Below are positions 13,798-21,100 of a DNA stretch of 25,692 nucleotides, piece by piece; within the stretch, counting starts at the first letter, position 1, and every line of letters starts with the position of its first letter. The position numbers and the translations under genes were made by a program. Below the pieces are notes generated by a model that had not been told where the DNA came from, did no database searches, and saw only the letters and a program-made list of their open reading frames with translations. The DNA comes from MGBC163016 sp964462135 (GTDB lineage Bacteria > Actinomycetota > Coriobacteriia > Coriobacteriales > Eggerthellaceae): the NCBI GenBank assembly GCA_964462135.1, contig CAYWWK010000029.1, positions 1 to 25,692 of the forward strand. Reading direction: 5' to 3'.

Positions 13798-15000
13798 TCA
13801 CGCTGTGGCAGGCGCCGCCTGTTCCGTTGCCGTTGCATCCTTGCCAGCGCCGATCAACCAACCGGTCAGCGCCATGAAAGCCAAGAATCCTAAGGCGAGC
13901 ACGCCAAGCACCACGAAGATCTCAATGGTTGTAGGCGCATAGGAGCTGATCACGGCAAAGGAGTCGACACCCTGCGCATGCCTGGCCACACTTGATCCAG
14001 AGATGAGACCTGGAGCGCCGTAGACATCTGGCGTGATGAACGATGTGAAGAGCAGCCAGATGCGTTTGAAGAACACACCCAACACGATGAGACCGCTTGC
14101 CACGCAAACCAAGACGCTGTTTTGCCGATTCTTCGCGAACACTAAGATGCAGAACGGCAGCACGAGCCCACAAAGGATCTCTATCCAGAAGAAGGGTGCC
14201 GTAGGACCAGCGGTCAACTCAGACAAGATGAGGACGCCCGCTTCCGTACCCGGATAGGCTGTGGTCAGCAGTTCGCAGCCGATGAAGAACGCATCCACGG
14301 CAACGCAGGTGGCTAGAAGGCCAGCCAGGGAGGCAATGAGATCTTGAGAGACCTCGAAGATGCCCTTGCGGCGCAGTCCCGTCAATGCCAACAGGAGCAG
14401 TGCCAAACCCGAATCCAGAGCAGACGCTACGAAGATGGGCGCCAGGATGGCCGTGTACCAGCCTTCTTTCGCATTCTCCAAACCAAAGATCCAAGCGGTC
14501 ACGCTGTGCACGAGGATGGCAACGGGCAATGCGAAGCGCGACACGATGCTCACGGCATGATCATTACCCTTGCGCATGAAGTGCAAGTAGAAGATATTGA
14601 TCACCAGATAGCATGTGATTACGCAGATATCCCAGATCAAGGGCGACGTGGGATTGGGGCCCGTGAGGATGCGCCAGACCCGATACAAGCCGCCAAGGTC
14701 TATCAGCACGAACAGCCCAGCTATGCAGATGCACACCGTAGACAAGATGACTGCGGGCATAGCTACCTGCTTGAACTTCTTGATATGGAAGATGCTGGCC
14801 GAAGATGCGACGATGAGACCACCAGCTGAGAGTCCTACGAAGAACATGAAGCACGTGATATAGAGGCCCCACGAAGTTCCGTTGTTCATGCCTGTCATGG
14901 CAAGGCCGCCAACCAGCTGAGAGATGTAGCAGCCCACACCGACGACGACGAGCACCGCAAGCACACCGGTCAGTGCTTTGTTTCGTTTGAGCAATTCCAT
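13798..15000 (-). CDS. NrfD-family membrane anchor of molybdoenzyme
   Basis: Integral membrane subunit of about 400 residues with some nine to ten hydrophobic segments, of the NrfD/PsrC type. It is expected to oxidise menaquinol and pass electrons to the adjacent ferredoxin subunit. Typical features are NGTSWGLYITCFMFFVGLSAGGLIVASS near the N-terminus and IDLGGLYRVWRIL after the third helix. The polar C-terminus (GKDATATEQAAPATA) is probably outside the membrane. Three in-frame starts overlap (GTG 15009, ATG 15006, ATG 15000); I prefer 15000 because AGGTG lies 6 nt before it. The gene begins within bases of the ferredoxin stop codon, so translation is probably coupled. Confidence 0.93.
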   Translation of the reverse strand: MELLKRNKALTGVLAVLVVVGVGCYISQLVGGLAMTGMNNGTSWGLYITCFMFFVGLSAGGLIVASSASIFHIKKFKQVAMPAVILSTVCICIAGLFVLIDLGGLYRVWRILTGPNPTSPLIWDICVITCYLVINIFYLHFMRKGNDHAVSIVSRFALPVAILVHSVTAWIFGLENAKEGWYTAILAPIFVASALDSGLALLLLALTGLRRKGIFEVSQDLIASLAGLLATCVAVDAFFIGCELLTTAYPGTEAGVLILSELTAGPTAPFFWIEILCGLVLPFCILVFAKNRQNSVLVCVASGLIVLGVFFKRIWLLFTSFITPDVYGAPGLISGSSVARHAQGVDSFAVISSYAPTTIEIFVVLGVLALGFLAFMALTGWLIGAGKDATATEQAAPATA

Positions 15001-15009
15001 GATCATCAC

Positions 15010-15627
15010 CTATTCGAAATAGTGAACGGAAGGTTGCGTGCCCATCTCTTCCAAGAGGACGGTGGCATGCTTGTCGCGAACGAGCTTCGCCACATCGCTT
15101 TCAGGGTCATCAAGGTCACCATAGAAGCGGGCATGCCCCGGGCAGCAGATGACGCACATGGGCTTTTCACCATCGTCAGTGCGCTCCTTGCAGAGGGTGC
15201 ACTTCTCTACGACGCCCTTCGGGCGCACAGGTACACGGGCATCCCCGTAGTTCGCTTGGGTCAATCGCTCAGGCTCACTCCAATTGAAGACGCGCGCATT
15301 GTAGGGGCATGCTGCCATGCACATGCGGCAACCGATGCACTTGTCGTAGTCGATCTCAACGCGCCCTTTATCATCCTTGTAGGTAGCACCCGTGGGACAG
15401 ACGCGCTGACACGCTGCGTTCTGACAATGTTGGCATGCCACCGGCAGATACGTACGGGTGAGATTGGGGTAAGTGCCCTGCGCGCCGTCGGTGACGTCGC
15501 ACCCTTCCGTGAGCACCCGATTCCACATGAGCCCTTCAGGGATATTGTTCTGCATCTTGCAAGACAACGCGCAGGTGTGGCAGCCGACGCAACGATCCTT
15601 GCTGATGACGATCGCAAGCCTGGTCAT
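15010..15627 (-). CDS. DmsB-like 4x[4Fe-4S] ferredoxin subunit
   Basis: Electron-transfer subunit of 205 residues carrying electrons from the NrfD anchor to the catalytic subunit. Four Cys groups for four [4Fe-4S] clusters are visible: Cys13-16-19-23 (CVGCHTCALSC), Cys65-68-73-77 (CQHCQNAACQRVC), Cys97-100-103-107 (CIGCRMCMAAC) and Cys143-146-158-162 (CTLC...CVICC). There is no signal peptide, so it would be carried across the membrane with the Tat-exported catalytic partner, as in DmsAB. Its ribosome site AAGGAG overlaps the end of the upstream catalytic gene, 16 bp away. Confidence 0.96.
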   Translation of the reverse strand: MTRLAIVISKDRCVGCHTCALSCKMQNNIPEGLMWNRVLTEGCDVTDGAQGTYPNLTRTYLPVACQHCQNAACQRVCPTGATYKDDKGRVEIDYDKCIGCRMCMAACPYNARVFNWSEPERLTQANYGDARVPVRPKGVVEKCTLCKERTDDGEKPMCVICCPGHARFYGDLDDPESDVAKLVRDKHATVLLEEMGTQPSVHYFE

Positions 15628-15643
15628 AGCTATCAGCTCCTTT

Positions 15644-18049
15644 CTACGCCTTGCGGATATCGACGAGGGTGTCAGAGAACGGGATCACCGGACCGCACAT
15701 GAGGCTGTAACCGCGTTCGATGGTGGTGCGATTCGTGGTGTTCTGCACGTTGCCGGCCACGGTATAGTCTGCTGTACCCGCCTCATAGATGCGCACCGAG
15801 CCAGGCCGGATAGCATCATTGGCATCACAAGGCACCGTGAAGCTGCCGCGCTCGTTGAACACCTCCACGATATCGCCGTTCGCAATGCCCCGTGCCTCTA
15901 GGTCAGACGGGTTCACCACGACCGTTGGCTCGTAATAGAGCTGTAGCCACTTGGCGTCGTTGTATTGGTTGTGGATGCGGAAGCGCGTGCGCGTATTGGT
16001 GAGCTGCAGCGGATACGTTGCACGCAAGTCTTCGTTGCCGATCTCTTCGCACGGCTCCCATTGCGGCAAAGCCTGGTCGAAGGGAACCATGTTGTCGTAA
16101 TAGACCTCCAAGCGTTCAGACGGCGTCGCGAATTTGAGGTCATCAGCCACCGTGCGGATCTCAGAACGATCCGGCGATGGCCAGACGCCCTGGTTCGCAA
16201 CGATGTCATCCAGCTTGAGTGCTGCCACCTGCGGATCGGTGGATGTGGCCAGCATGGCCTCTACCCGCTCTGCACCCGTCTTCGGCAGATGGGCATCTTG
16301 CCCGAAGCGCTTCGCTATCTCGCGCGTGATCCAAAGATCGGTCTTCGCCTCGAAGAGCGGTTCGATCACCTTCTCTTGAAGGACGAGTTGGCTATAGCCG
16401 TCAGCTATGTTGCCGATCTCGTCATCATATTCAAAGCGCGACGTGGCTGGCAGGATGTAGTCCGACCACTTAGCGCCTTCGGTGAAATACGGATCGATGC
16501 TGACGATGAGATCAAGCGTATCGGCCCACTGCGTGGTCAAGTTCATGTCTGCCACGTGCTGAGCGATGAAATCGCCCCAGAAGATGGCACCATGGCAGCT
16601 GTTCTCCTTGACCGGCATGTCATAGAGGCTGACCTCAGAATCTGCCGCAGCCCATTCCTCCGGCACAGACCAAGCGCCCAAGGCGGGAAGCCAGCTGTTG
16701 TAGTCTGGGCCCACATAGACGCCAACGCCTGCACCGGGCTTGCCGATGTTGCCCGTGAGCGCCACGAGAAGCGCTGCGGCATGTCCGGAGATATCCGCGT
16801 TGGTCATCTTGTCATTGCCACCCCAACCCAACGCCAGCGATGATGGCCCTTCAGCGTATTCTTCCGCCAGTGCCTCGATGCGCTCTTGGGGAATGCCCGT
16901 GACCTCTGCAGCCCAGGCGGTAGTGTAGGGCTTCTGCGTCTCCAGCATGAGGTCCCATACCGTATGCGCACCAACGCTCCCCGGCACCTCCGTCACGCTG
17001 AGCGCCGGCACTGTCATCTGGTCGAAGCGAATGGGATTCCCCGTCACTGGATCCATGACGAAGAACGGATTGGTAGCCCCCGTCTCCGGTTCCTCAGCAG
17101 CCGGATCCTCAGTATGGTCACGCAAAAGCTTGTGCGTGGCATCGTCAACCAGGAAGGGGAAGCTCGTATGCTGGCGCACGAACGCATCGTCATACAGCTT
17201 GTTATCCAAGATATGGCTGACCATACCCAAGAATAAAGCTGCATCCGTGCCCGGCGCAATGGGGATCCATTCATCGGACTTGCTGGCCGTAGTGGAATAG
17301 TGCGGATCCACCGTGACCATGTGCGCACCCGCTTCCTTAGCCTCTACGAAGAGGTAAGCGCTCGGCAGGCTGGATTCGCAGTAATTCGTACCCACCGAAA
17401 GCACCAGCTTCGAGCGCGCCCAGTCCCGGGCCTCAGGCGCTGACATGGCATAGCCGGCGCCAAGCCCTGTGGCAGGATCCAATCCATTGCCCACCCCAAC
17501 ATCGATGCCCGTGAAACCACCGCTCTGGGCGCCCAGAAGTGGGCCCAAGAACGTGGAGTCTGCCTCAGCGCATGAAGCTACAAGCAGAGCGTCCTTGCCG
17601 TACTGCGCCTGGATCTCCTTTACGCGCTCCGCGATATCATCCAGCGCTTCATCCCAGCTGATAGGTTCGAATTGCCCTGATCCGCGCTCTCCTACGCGCT
17701 TGAGCGGTGTCTGCACGCGCCCGTCACCATAGATATGGGTCACCTCTGATATACCCTTCAGACAGATGGTCCGATACATATCTTCACCCACATCATTGGG
17801 CTGCACTAAGACCAAACGCCCATCTCGCACCGTGCACTTGAGCGCGCAACATCCACCACAATGCTTTTGATGATAGGTATACGCCGTTCGTTCCTCTGGC
17901 GTTGCATGCGCTTTCGCAGGCGCCAACCAACCGTCTGTGCTGATCATGCTACCAGCGCCAGCTAGGCCTACAGCCCCAGCAGCAACTGCGGTTCCCTTGA
18001 GAAAGCTCCTACGGGTGAGCCCGCCCTGCGAGCTGGTCATTCCCGTCAT
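15644..18049 (-). CDS. Tat-exported DMSO-reductase-family molybdopterin oxidoreductase
   Basis: Catalytic subunit of about 801 residues using bis-MGD and one [4Fe-4S] cluster. The Tat signal TRRSFLKG (12-19) precedes a hydrophobic stretch and a likely AHA cleavage site at 47-49. Cluster cysteines are 64, 68, 72 and 96, the CX3CX3C spacing of DmsA rather than CX2C. Segments SKLVLSVGTN, VTVDPHYS and DEWIPIAPGTDAAL match the DmsA-like cofactor-binding regions. By eye, the stretch that carries the Mo-ligand serine in DmsA (here 177-195) lacks Ser or Cys and offers Asn188 or Asp191. The ATG at 18049 follows AGGAGG by 4 nt; the ATG at 18067 is less likely. The substrate is unknown; Coriobacteriia have many paralogues acting on sulfoxides, N-oxides or catechols. 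Confidence 0.95.
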   Translation of the reverse strand: MTGMTSSQGGLTRRSFLKGTAVAAGAVGLAGAGSMISTDGWLAPAKAHATPEERTAYTYHQKHCGGCCALKCTVRDGRLVLVQPNDVGEDMYRTICLKGISEVTHIYGDGRVQTPLKRVGERGSGQFEPISWDEALDDIAERVKEIQAQYGKDALLVASCAEADSTFLGPLLGAQSGGFTGIDVGVGNGLDPATGLGAGYAMSAPEARDWARSKLVLSVGTNYCESSLPSAYLFVEAKEAGAHMVTVDPHYSTTASKSDEWIPIAPGTDAALFLGMVSHILDNKLYDDAFVRQHTSFPFLVDDATHKLLRDHTEDPAAEEPETGATNPFFVMDPVTGNPIRFDQMTVPALSVTEVPGSVGAHTVWDLMLETQKPYTTAWAAEVTGIPQERIEALAEEYAEGPSSLALGWGGNDKMTNADISGHAAALLVALTGNIGKPGAGVGVYVGPDYNSWLPALGAWSVPEEWAAADSEVSLYDMPVKENSCHGAIFWGDFIAQHVADMNLTTQWADTLDLIVSIDPYFTEGAKWSDYILPATSRFEYDDEIGNIADGYSQLVLQEKVIEPLFEAKTDLWITREIAKRFGQDAHLPKTGAERVEAMLATSTDPQVAALKLDDIVANQGVWPSPDRSEIRTVADDLKFATPSERLEVYYDNMVPFDQALPQWEPCEEIGNEDLRATYPLQLTNTRTRFRIHNQYNDAKWLQLYYEPTVVVNPSDLEARGIANGDIVEVFNERGSFTVPCDANDAIRPGSVRIYEAGTADYTVAGNVQNTTNRTTIERGYSLMCGPVIPFSDTLVDIRKA

Positions 18050-18135
18050 CTCTCCTCCTCTTGCCATGACGCAACACGCACCGATGCGCTGATGCGTCGA
18101 AAGAACTATTGAGAGCGGCCGACTCTGTTGGGAAG

Positions 18136-18183
18136 ACTATAGCTCTTTGTCCTATGACAATCAAGGATAATCCTATGACAATC
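18136..18183 (-). promoter_or_regulatory. Promoter of the molybdoenzyme operon with 13-bp direct repeats
   Basis: On the minus strand, TTGATT (18164-18159), a 17-nt spacer and TATAGT (18141-18136) form a good promoter, giving a leader of about 80 nt. The 13-mer TCCTATGACAATC occurs at 18150-18162 and 18171-18183 on the plus strand, exactly 21 bp apart, overlapping the -35 and the region just upstream. AGGATAATCCT (18164-18174) is a palindrome between them. This placement suits an activator contacting RNA polymerase. The remaining bases to 18260 show nothing further. Confidence 0.6.
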
Positions 18184-18260
18184 TGTGATGGTTCAGACTG
18201 CGTGCTCAGCGCACCGGGAATCCGGGATAAGCCCGCACATCAGGACATGATGCAGCGTCG

Positions 18261-19232
18261 TCAGATCCTCTCCTTCAGGCCGTCGAGGAGGCCGGCATCG
18301 TTGAATCCTTCAGCGAAGGCGCTGGGGATGACCACCGTTCCCTTGCCTTCGCGAAGCGATTCGTTCAACAAGTGCATGGAACGCAGATGCATGACGGCCT
18401 CATTGCCTTCATAGAGACCCTCCATCTCGTTCAGCATCTCGAAGATATCTTGCTCCGCCTCGATGAGGATGGCACGCGCCTTCTTGCGTTGCTCCGCCTG
18501 TGCTTCCAGCGACATGACCTCCTGCAGATCCTGCGGCAAGAGGATGTCGCGCACCTCTACGGACAAGATGGTCACACCCCATGGCGCTACCTTCTCCTCC
18601 AGCACGCGCTTCAATTCGCGATCCAGCTGCTCGCGTCGAATGGCCACCTCGGCAGCAGTGGCACGTCCGATGGCGTCGCGCAAGGCCGTTTGAGCTGAGA
18701 GATCCACCGCAGCAGCGAAGTCTCCCACTTCGGTGCATGCCGCCTTCGCATCCCACACGTGCCAGAACAGCGCGGCGTTCACATCCAGTGGTACAAGATC
18801 CGCTGTAAGGGTCTCCTCTGCGCCGAAGGTGGTCACGCGCATGCGCGTATCTACCCGCATGGTATTGCTCTCTATGATGGGCCACGTCCAAAAGAGCCCT
18901 GGACCCGACACGCGGTTCAGCTTCCCCAGACGCAGCACCACCACACGCTCCCATTGCTGAGCGATGTGACATGAAGCGGTCAAGAACGCCGCGATGATGA
19001 CTGCTATCACGATGACTGCAAGGGTCATGGTGCCTTGCACAGCAAAGCCAATGGCCAAGCAGATGATCAGCGAAACCAAGAAGAGCATCACCGAAAAGAG
19101 GATCACGCCGGTGTTCGATGCCTGTTCGCCGATGATCTGATTTCCCGTATCAAGCTTGACGCAGAATCGCTTTCTTTGCTCAGCTTCCTGCCTATCGGCA
19201 TGAGCCCCTTCGCGTTGCTTCGCCATTCCCAT
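18261..19232 (-). CDS. Slipin/stomatin-like SPFH (Band 7) membrane protein
   Basis: Predicted membrane scaffold protein of 323 residues. Two adjacent hydrophobic segments lie at about 41-66 and 69-90, then an SPFH/Band 7 domain at about 92-260 with QQWERVVVLRLGKLNRVSGPGLFWTWPIIE and VEVRDILLP, the slipin hallmarks. A helical segment rich in Ala, Glu and Lys follows (EAQAEQRKKARAILIEAEQD), as in oligomerising stomatins. Such proteins form rings in the membrane and often pair with an NfeD protease partner; none is seen here. The gene starts 3 bp after the GntR gene, with AAAGGGAG 8 nt upstream of the ATG, so the two are cotranscribed. Confidence 0.9.
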   Translation of the reverse strand: MGMAKQREGAHADRQEAEQRKRFCVKLDTGNQIIGEQASNTGVILFSVMLFLVSLIICLAIGFAVQGTMTLAVIVIAVIIAAFLTASCHIAQQWERVVVLRLGKLNRVSGPGLFWTWPIIESNTMRVDTRMRVTTFGAEETLTADLVPLDVNAALFWHVWDAKAACTEVGDFAAAVDLSAQTALRDAIGRATAAEVAIRREQLDRELKRVLEEKVAPWGVTILSVEVRDILLPQDLQEVMSLEAQAEQRKKARAILIEAEQDIFEMLNEMEGLYEGNEAVMHLRSMHLLNESLREGKGTVVIPSAFAEGFNDAGLLDGLKERI

Positions 19233-19235
19233 GCT

Positions 19236-19697
19236 CTATGCTCCCTTTGTCTGCCGCTTGCTCTGCGCTTCGTGAAAATCAACGATGCGACCGCCCGGCT
19301 CATCGTCGTGTTCTGAGCTATATCGAAGCCGCTTGATATGGCGTGCGAACGCCTTCTCTATGTCAGCGTAGCTCATCCCCAGCTCACAGCAAGCAGCAAT
19401 GGCATCATCCATGATCTCGCTCACCTGACCGAATTCGTCATCGCCCAGCTGGGAAGCAATGTCTGTTACGAATACACCACGCCCGCGGGTAGATTCCAGA
19501 TACCCATCGGACACCAAGCTCAGATACGCCTTGTTCACCGTGTTGTAGTTGATGGAGATGTCAGAGGCAAGCCCACGTACCGTGGGAAGCTTTTCGCCTG
19601 GCTTCAACTCACCTGCATTGATGAGGTACGCGATACGTTGCCGCAACTGCACCCAAAGGGGCACATCGCTGGTCTCGTCAACTTTGAATGAGATCAT
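19236..19697 (-). CDS. GntR-family regulator, YtrA subfamily
   Basis: DNA-binding repressor-like protein of 153 residues. The N-terminal winged helix (about 10-75) has the GntR signature PLWVQLRQRIAYLINAGELK followed by KLPTVRGLASDISINYNTVNKAY and RGRGVFV. The C-terminal part is short (about 75 residues), as in the YtrA group, which usually sits next to and controls a membrane transporter. Here it lies between an NrfD-like protein and a slipin, 12 bp after the former and 3 bp before the latter. AAAGG lies 7 nt before the ATG. It probably controls its own cassette; the effector is unknown. Confidence 0.92.
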   Translation of the reverse strand: MISFKVDETSDVPLWVQLRQRIAYLINAGELKPGEKLPTVRGLASDISINYNTVNKAYLSLVSDGYLESTRGRGVFVTDIASQLGDDEFGQVSEIMDDAIAACCELGMSYADIEKAFARHIKRLRYSSEHDDEPGGRIVDFHEAQSKRQTKGA

Positions 19698-19709
19698 GGA
19701 ACAACCTTT

Positions 19710-20684
19710 CTATGAAATGAGCGCCAAAGGATGCAGAGCAGCTTGAATGATCAAAACACGCAGGATGAGGCCACCAACAAGCACACATCCGGCGGTACCT
19801 AACATGAAGGAGATACGGGCATTCGCGCGATCCTGCGGAATAGCATCATGGGATGTGCGAACGATGACGATATCCTGCACGAAGGGCACTGCCAGACCCA
19901 CGAAGACAAAACCAGCCCAGAAAAGCGCAGCTAAGGAACCAGTCAGCAAGCTTTCCAGTGAGATGAGCGCAGCTTGACCAGTGCTGTCAGCAGGACCTGT
20001 CACTCCTCCCGCTGCACTCCAGACAGACAGCAAGCAAACGACGCTCACGACGGCTTCGATGACGATGATGCCTGCATCGATCTTCGTGAGCCGCATCAAC
20101 GTGGAAGCGAACATGGTCATCGTTCGGGAAACGAACGCTGCACAGAATGCCAACGCAATACCGCACGAGAGCGCCGAGAGCGCGAACAGCACCACAAGCC
20201 ATGGGGTATTCCAAAGAGGAACCGCCTGCACATTCGAAAGCAGGAGCCCGGTATAAACGATGACTGCCGCACTGGCTATGAGACAGAGAATGTCTATGAT
20301 GCTTGCCATGCGCCGCGAAAGAGGTAGCATGCCGAGCCACACCAAGAGGCGCATGCTAGCAAAGAGCGCACAAGCGATGATGGCCCAAACACCGAAGGCG
20401 ATATACGTAGGCATTGGCTGGAAGAGCAAGAGGAGCACCCTATCCAAACGGCCTACATCTGCCATAAGGCAAAGAGCGCCGATGACGAGCGCACCAAGAG
20501 CAGCCAGATACAGTGCAGCGAAGAAGCGTTTCCAAGGCTGCCCATCCAACGTGCGCATGCGCGTCGCAAGGAGGCTCTTCATCGCTTCTGGTTCAGCAAG
20601 AAGACCCAGTGCGGCCGCAATGAAACAGCACCCAGCACCGGTGCCGCCGAGGAAGAGATACGTGATGATAAGATCGCTGAACAT
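19710..20684 (-). CDS. NrfD-like polytopic membrane protein without partner subunits
   Basis: Integral membrane protein of about 324 residues with roughly nine hydrophobic segments. The beginning, MFSDLIITYLFLGGTGAGC, and the later WNTPWLVVLFALSALSCG fit the NrfD/PsrC family of quinol-oxidising anchors. Unlike the copy at 13798, no ferredoxin or catalytic subunit accompanies it; it is followed by the GntR and slipin genes. I chose the ATG at 20684 because it gives the usual NrfD N-terminus, although its ribosome site is weak; an ATG at 20747 is in frame. The motif TATGACAATC (20695-20704) lies just upstream. It might serve the nearby molybdoenzyme or another reductase elsewhere. Confidence 0.85.
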   Translation of the reverse strand: MFSDLIITYLFLGGTGAGCCFIAAALGLLAEPEAMKSLLATRMRTLDGQPWKRFFAALYLAALGALVIGALCLMADVGRLDRVLLLLFQPMPTYIAFGVWAIIACALFASMRLLVWLGMLPLSRRMASIIDILCLIASAAVIVYTGLLLSNVQAVPLWNTPWLVVLFALSALSCGIALAFCAAFVSRTMTMFASTLMRLTKIDAGIIVIEAVVSVVCLLSVWSAAGGVTGPADSTGQAALISLESLLTGSLAALFWAGFVFVGLAVPFVQDIVIVRTSHDAIPQDRANARISFMLGTAGCVLVGGLILRVLIIQAALHPLALIS

Positions 20685-20785
20685 GAAATCATCATATGAC
20701 AATCTATGTTCGCTGAAAAGGGTACGGCCGAAGATGAGCTGACGCATGTGAACAGGCAAAGAAACAGCTTGAGGTGAGTGTTGGA

Positions 20786-21100
20786 TCAGTCTTGCAGGGC
20801 AGCAAGAGCAGCCTCGTATCCGCCGGCCCCATACGCAAGGCATTTGGAGACACGGGCTATCGTGGTGGCCGACGCACCTGTCTGCGCTTCAATGGCGGCA
20901 TACGAAAGGCCCTGATCAAGCAAACGTGCAACCGCCAATCGCTGTGAGGTTTCCCGTATCTCGCGAATGGTGAACAGGTCCTCCAAAAGGGCGAAGATGG
21001 TATCCTCATCGTCCAAGGCAGCCAGTACGCGAAGGAGGTCATCGACATCTGGCTTGCGGATGTCGGCGCGCGTATCTGACCCTTTCGACTTCTCAGGCAT
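20786..21100 (-). CDS. yerC: TrpR-like protein of the YerC/YecD family
   Basis: Small DNA-binding protein of 104 residues related to the tryptophan repressor. The helix-turn-helix is visible as QGLSYAAIEAQTGASATTIARVSKCLAYG (about 68-96), after a helical N-terminal half with LFTIREIRETSQRLAVARLL. Its ATG at 21100 overlaps the end of cimA by 8 bp, and its ribosome site AGGAGG lies inside cimA codons, so translation is coupled. Family members are annotated as TrpR-like but the effector is mostly unknown. Position in a branched-chain amino-acid operon suggests it may control that pathway. A broken copy of its 3' half lies at 12786. Confidence 0.92.
   Translation of the reverse strand: MPEKSKGSDTRADIRKPDVDDLLRVLAALDDEDTIFALLEDLFTIREIRETSQRLAVARLLDQGLSYAAIEAQTGASATTIARVSKCLAYGAGGYEAALAALQD

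Noticed and set aside
20685..20843. N-terminal extension of the second NrfD gene into yerC
   Set aside because: The extension reads yerC in another frame; the NrfD-type N-terminus starts at 20684.
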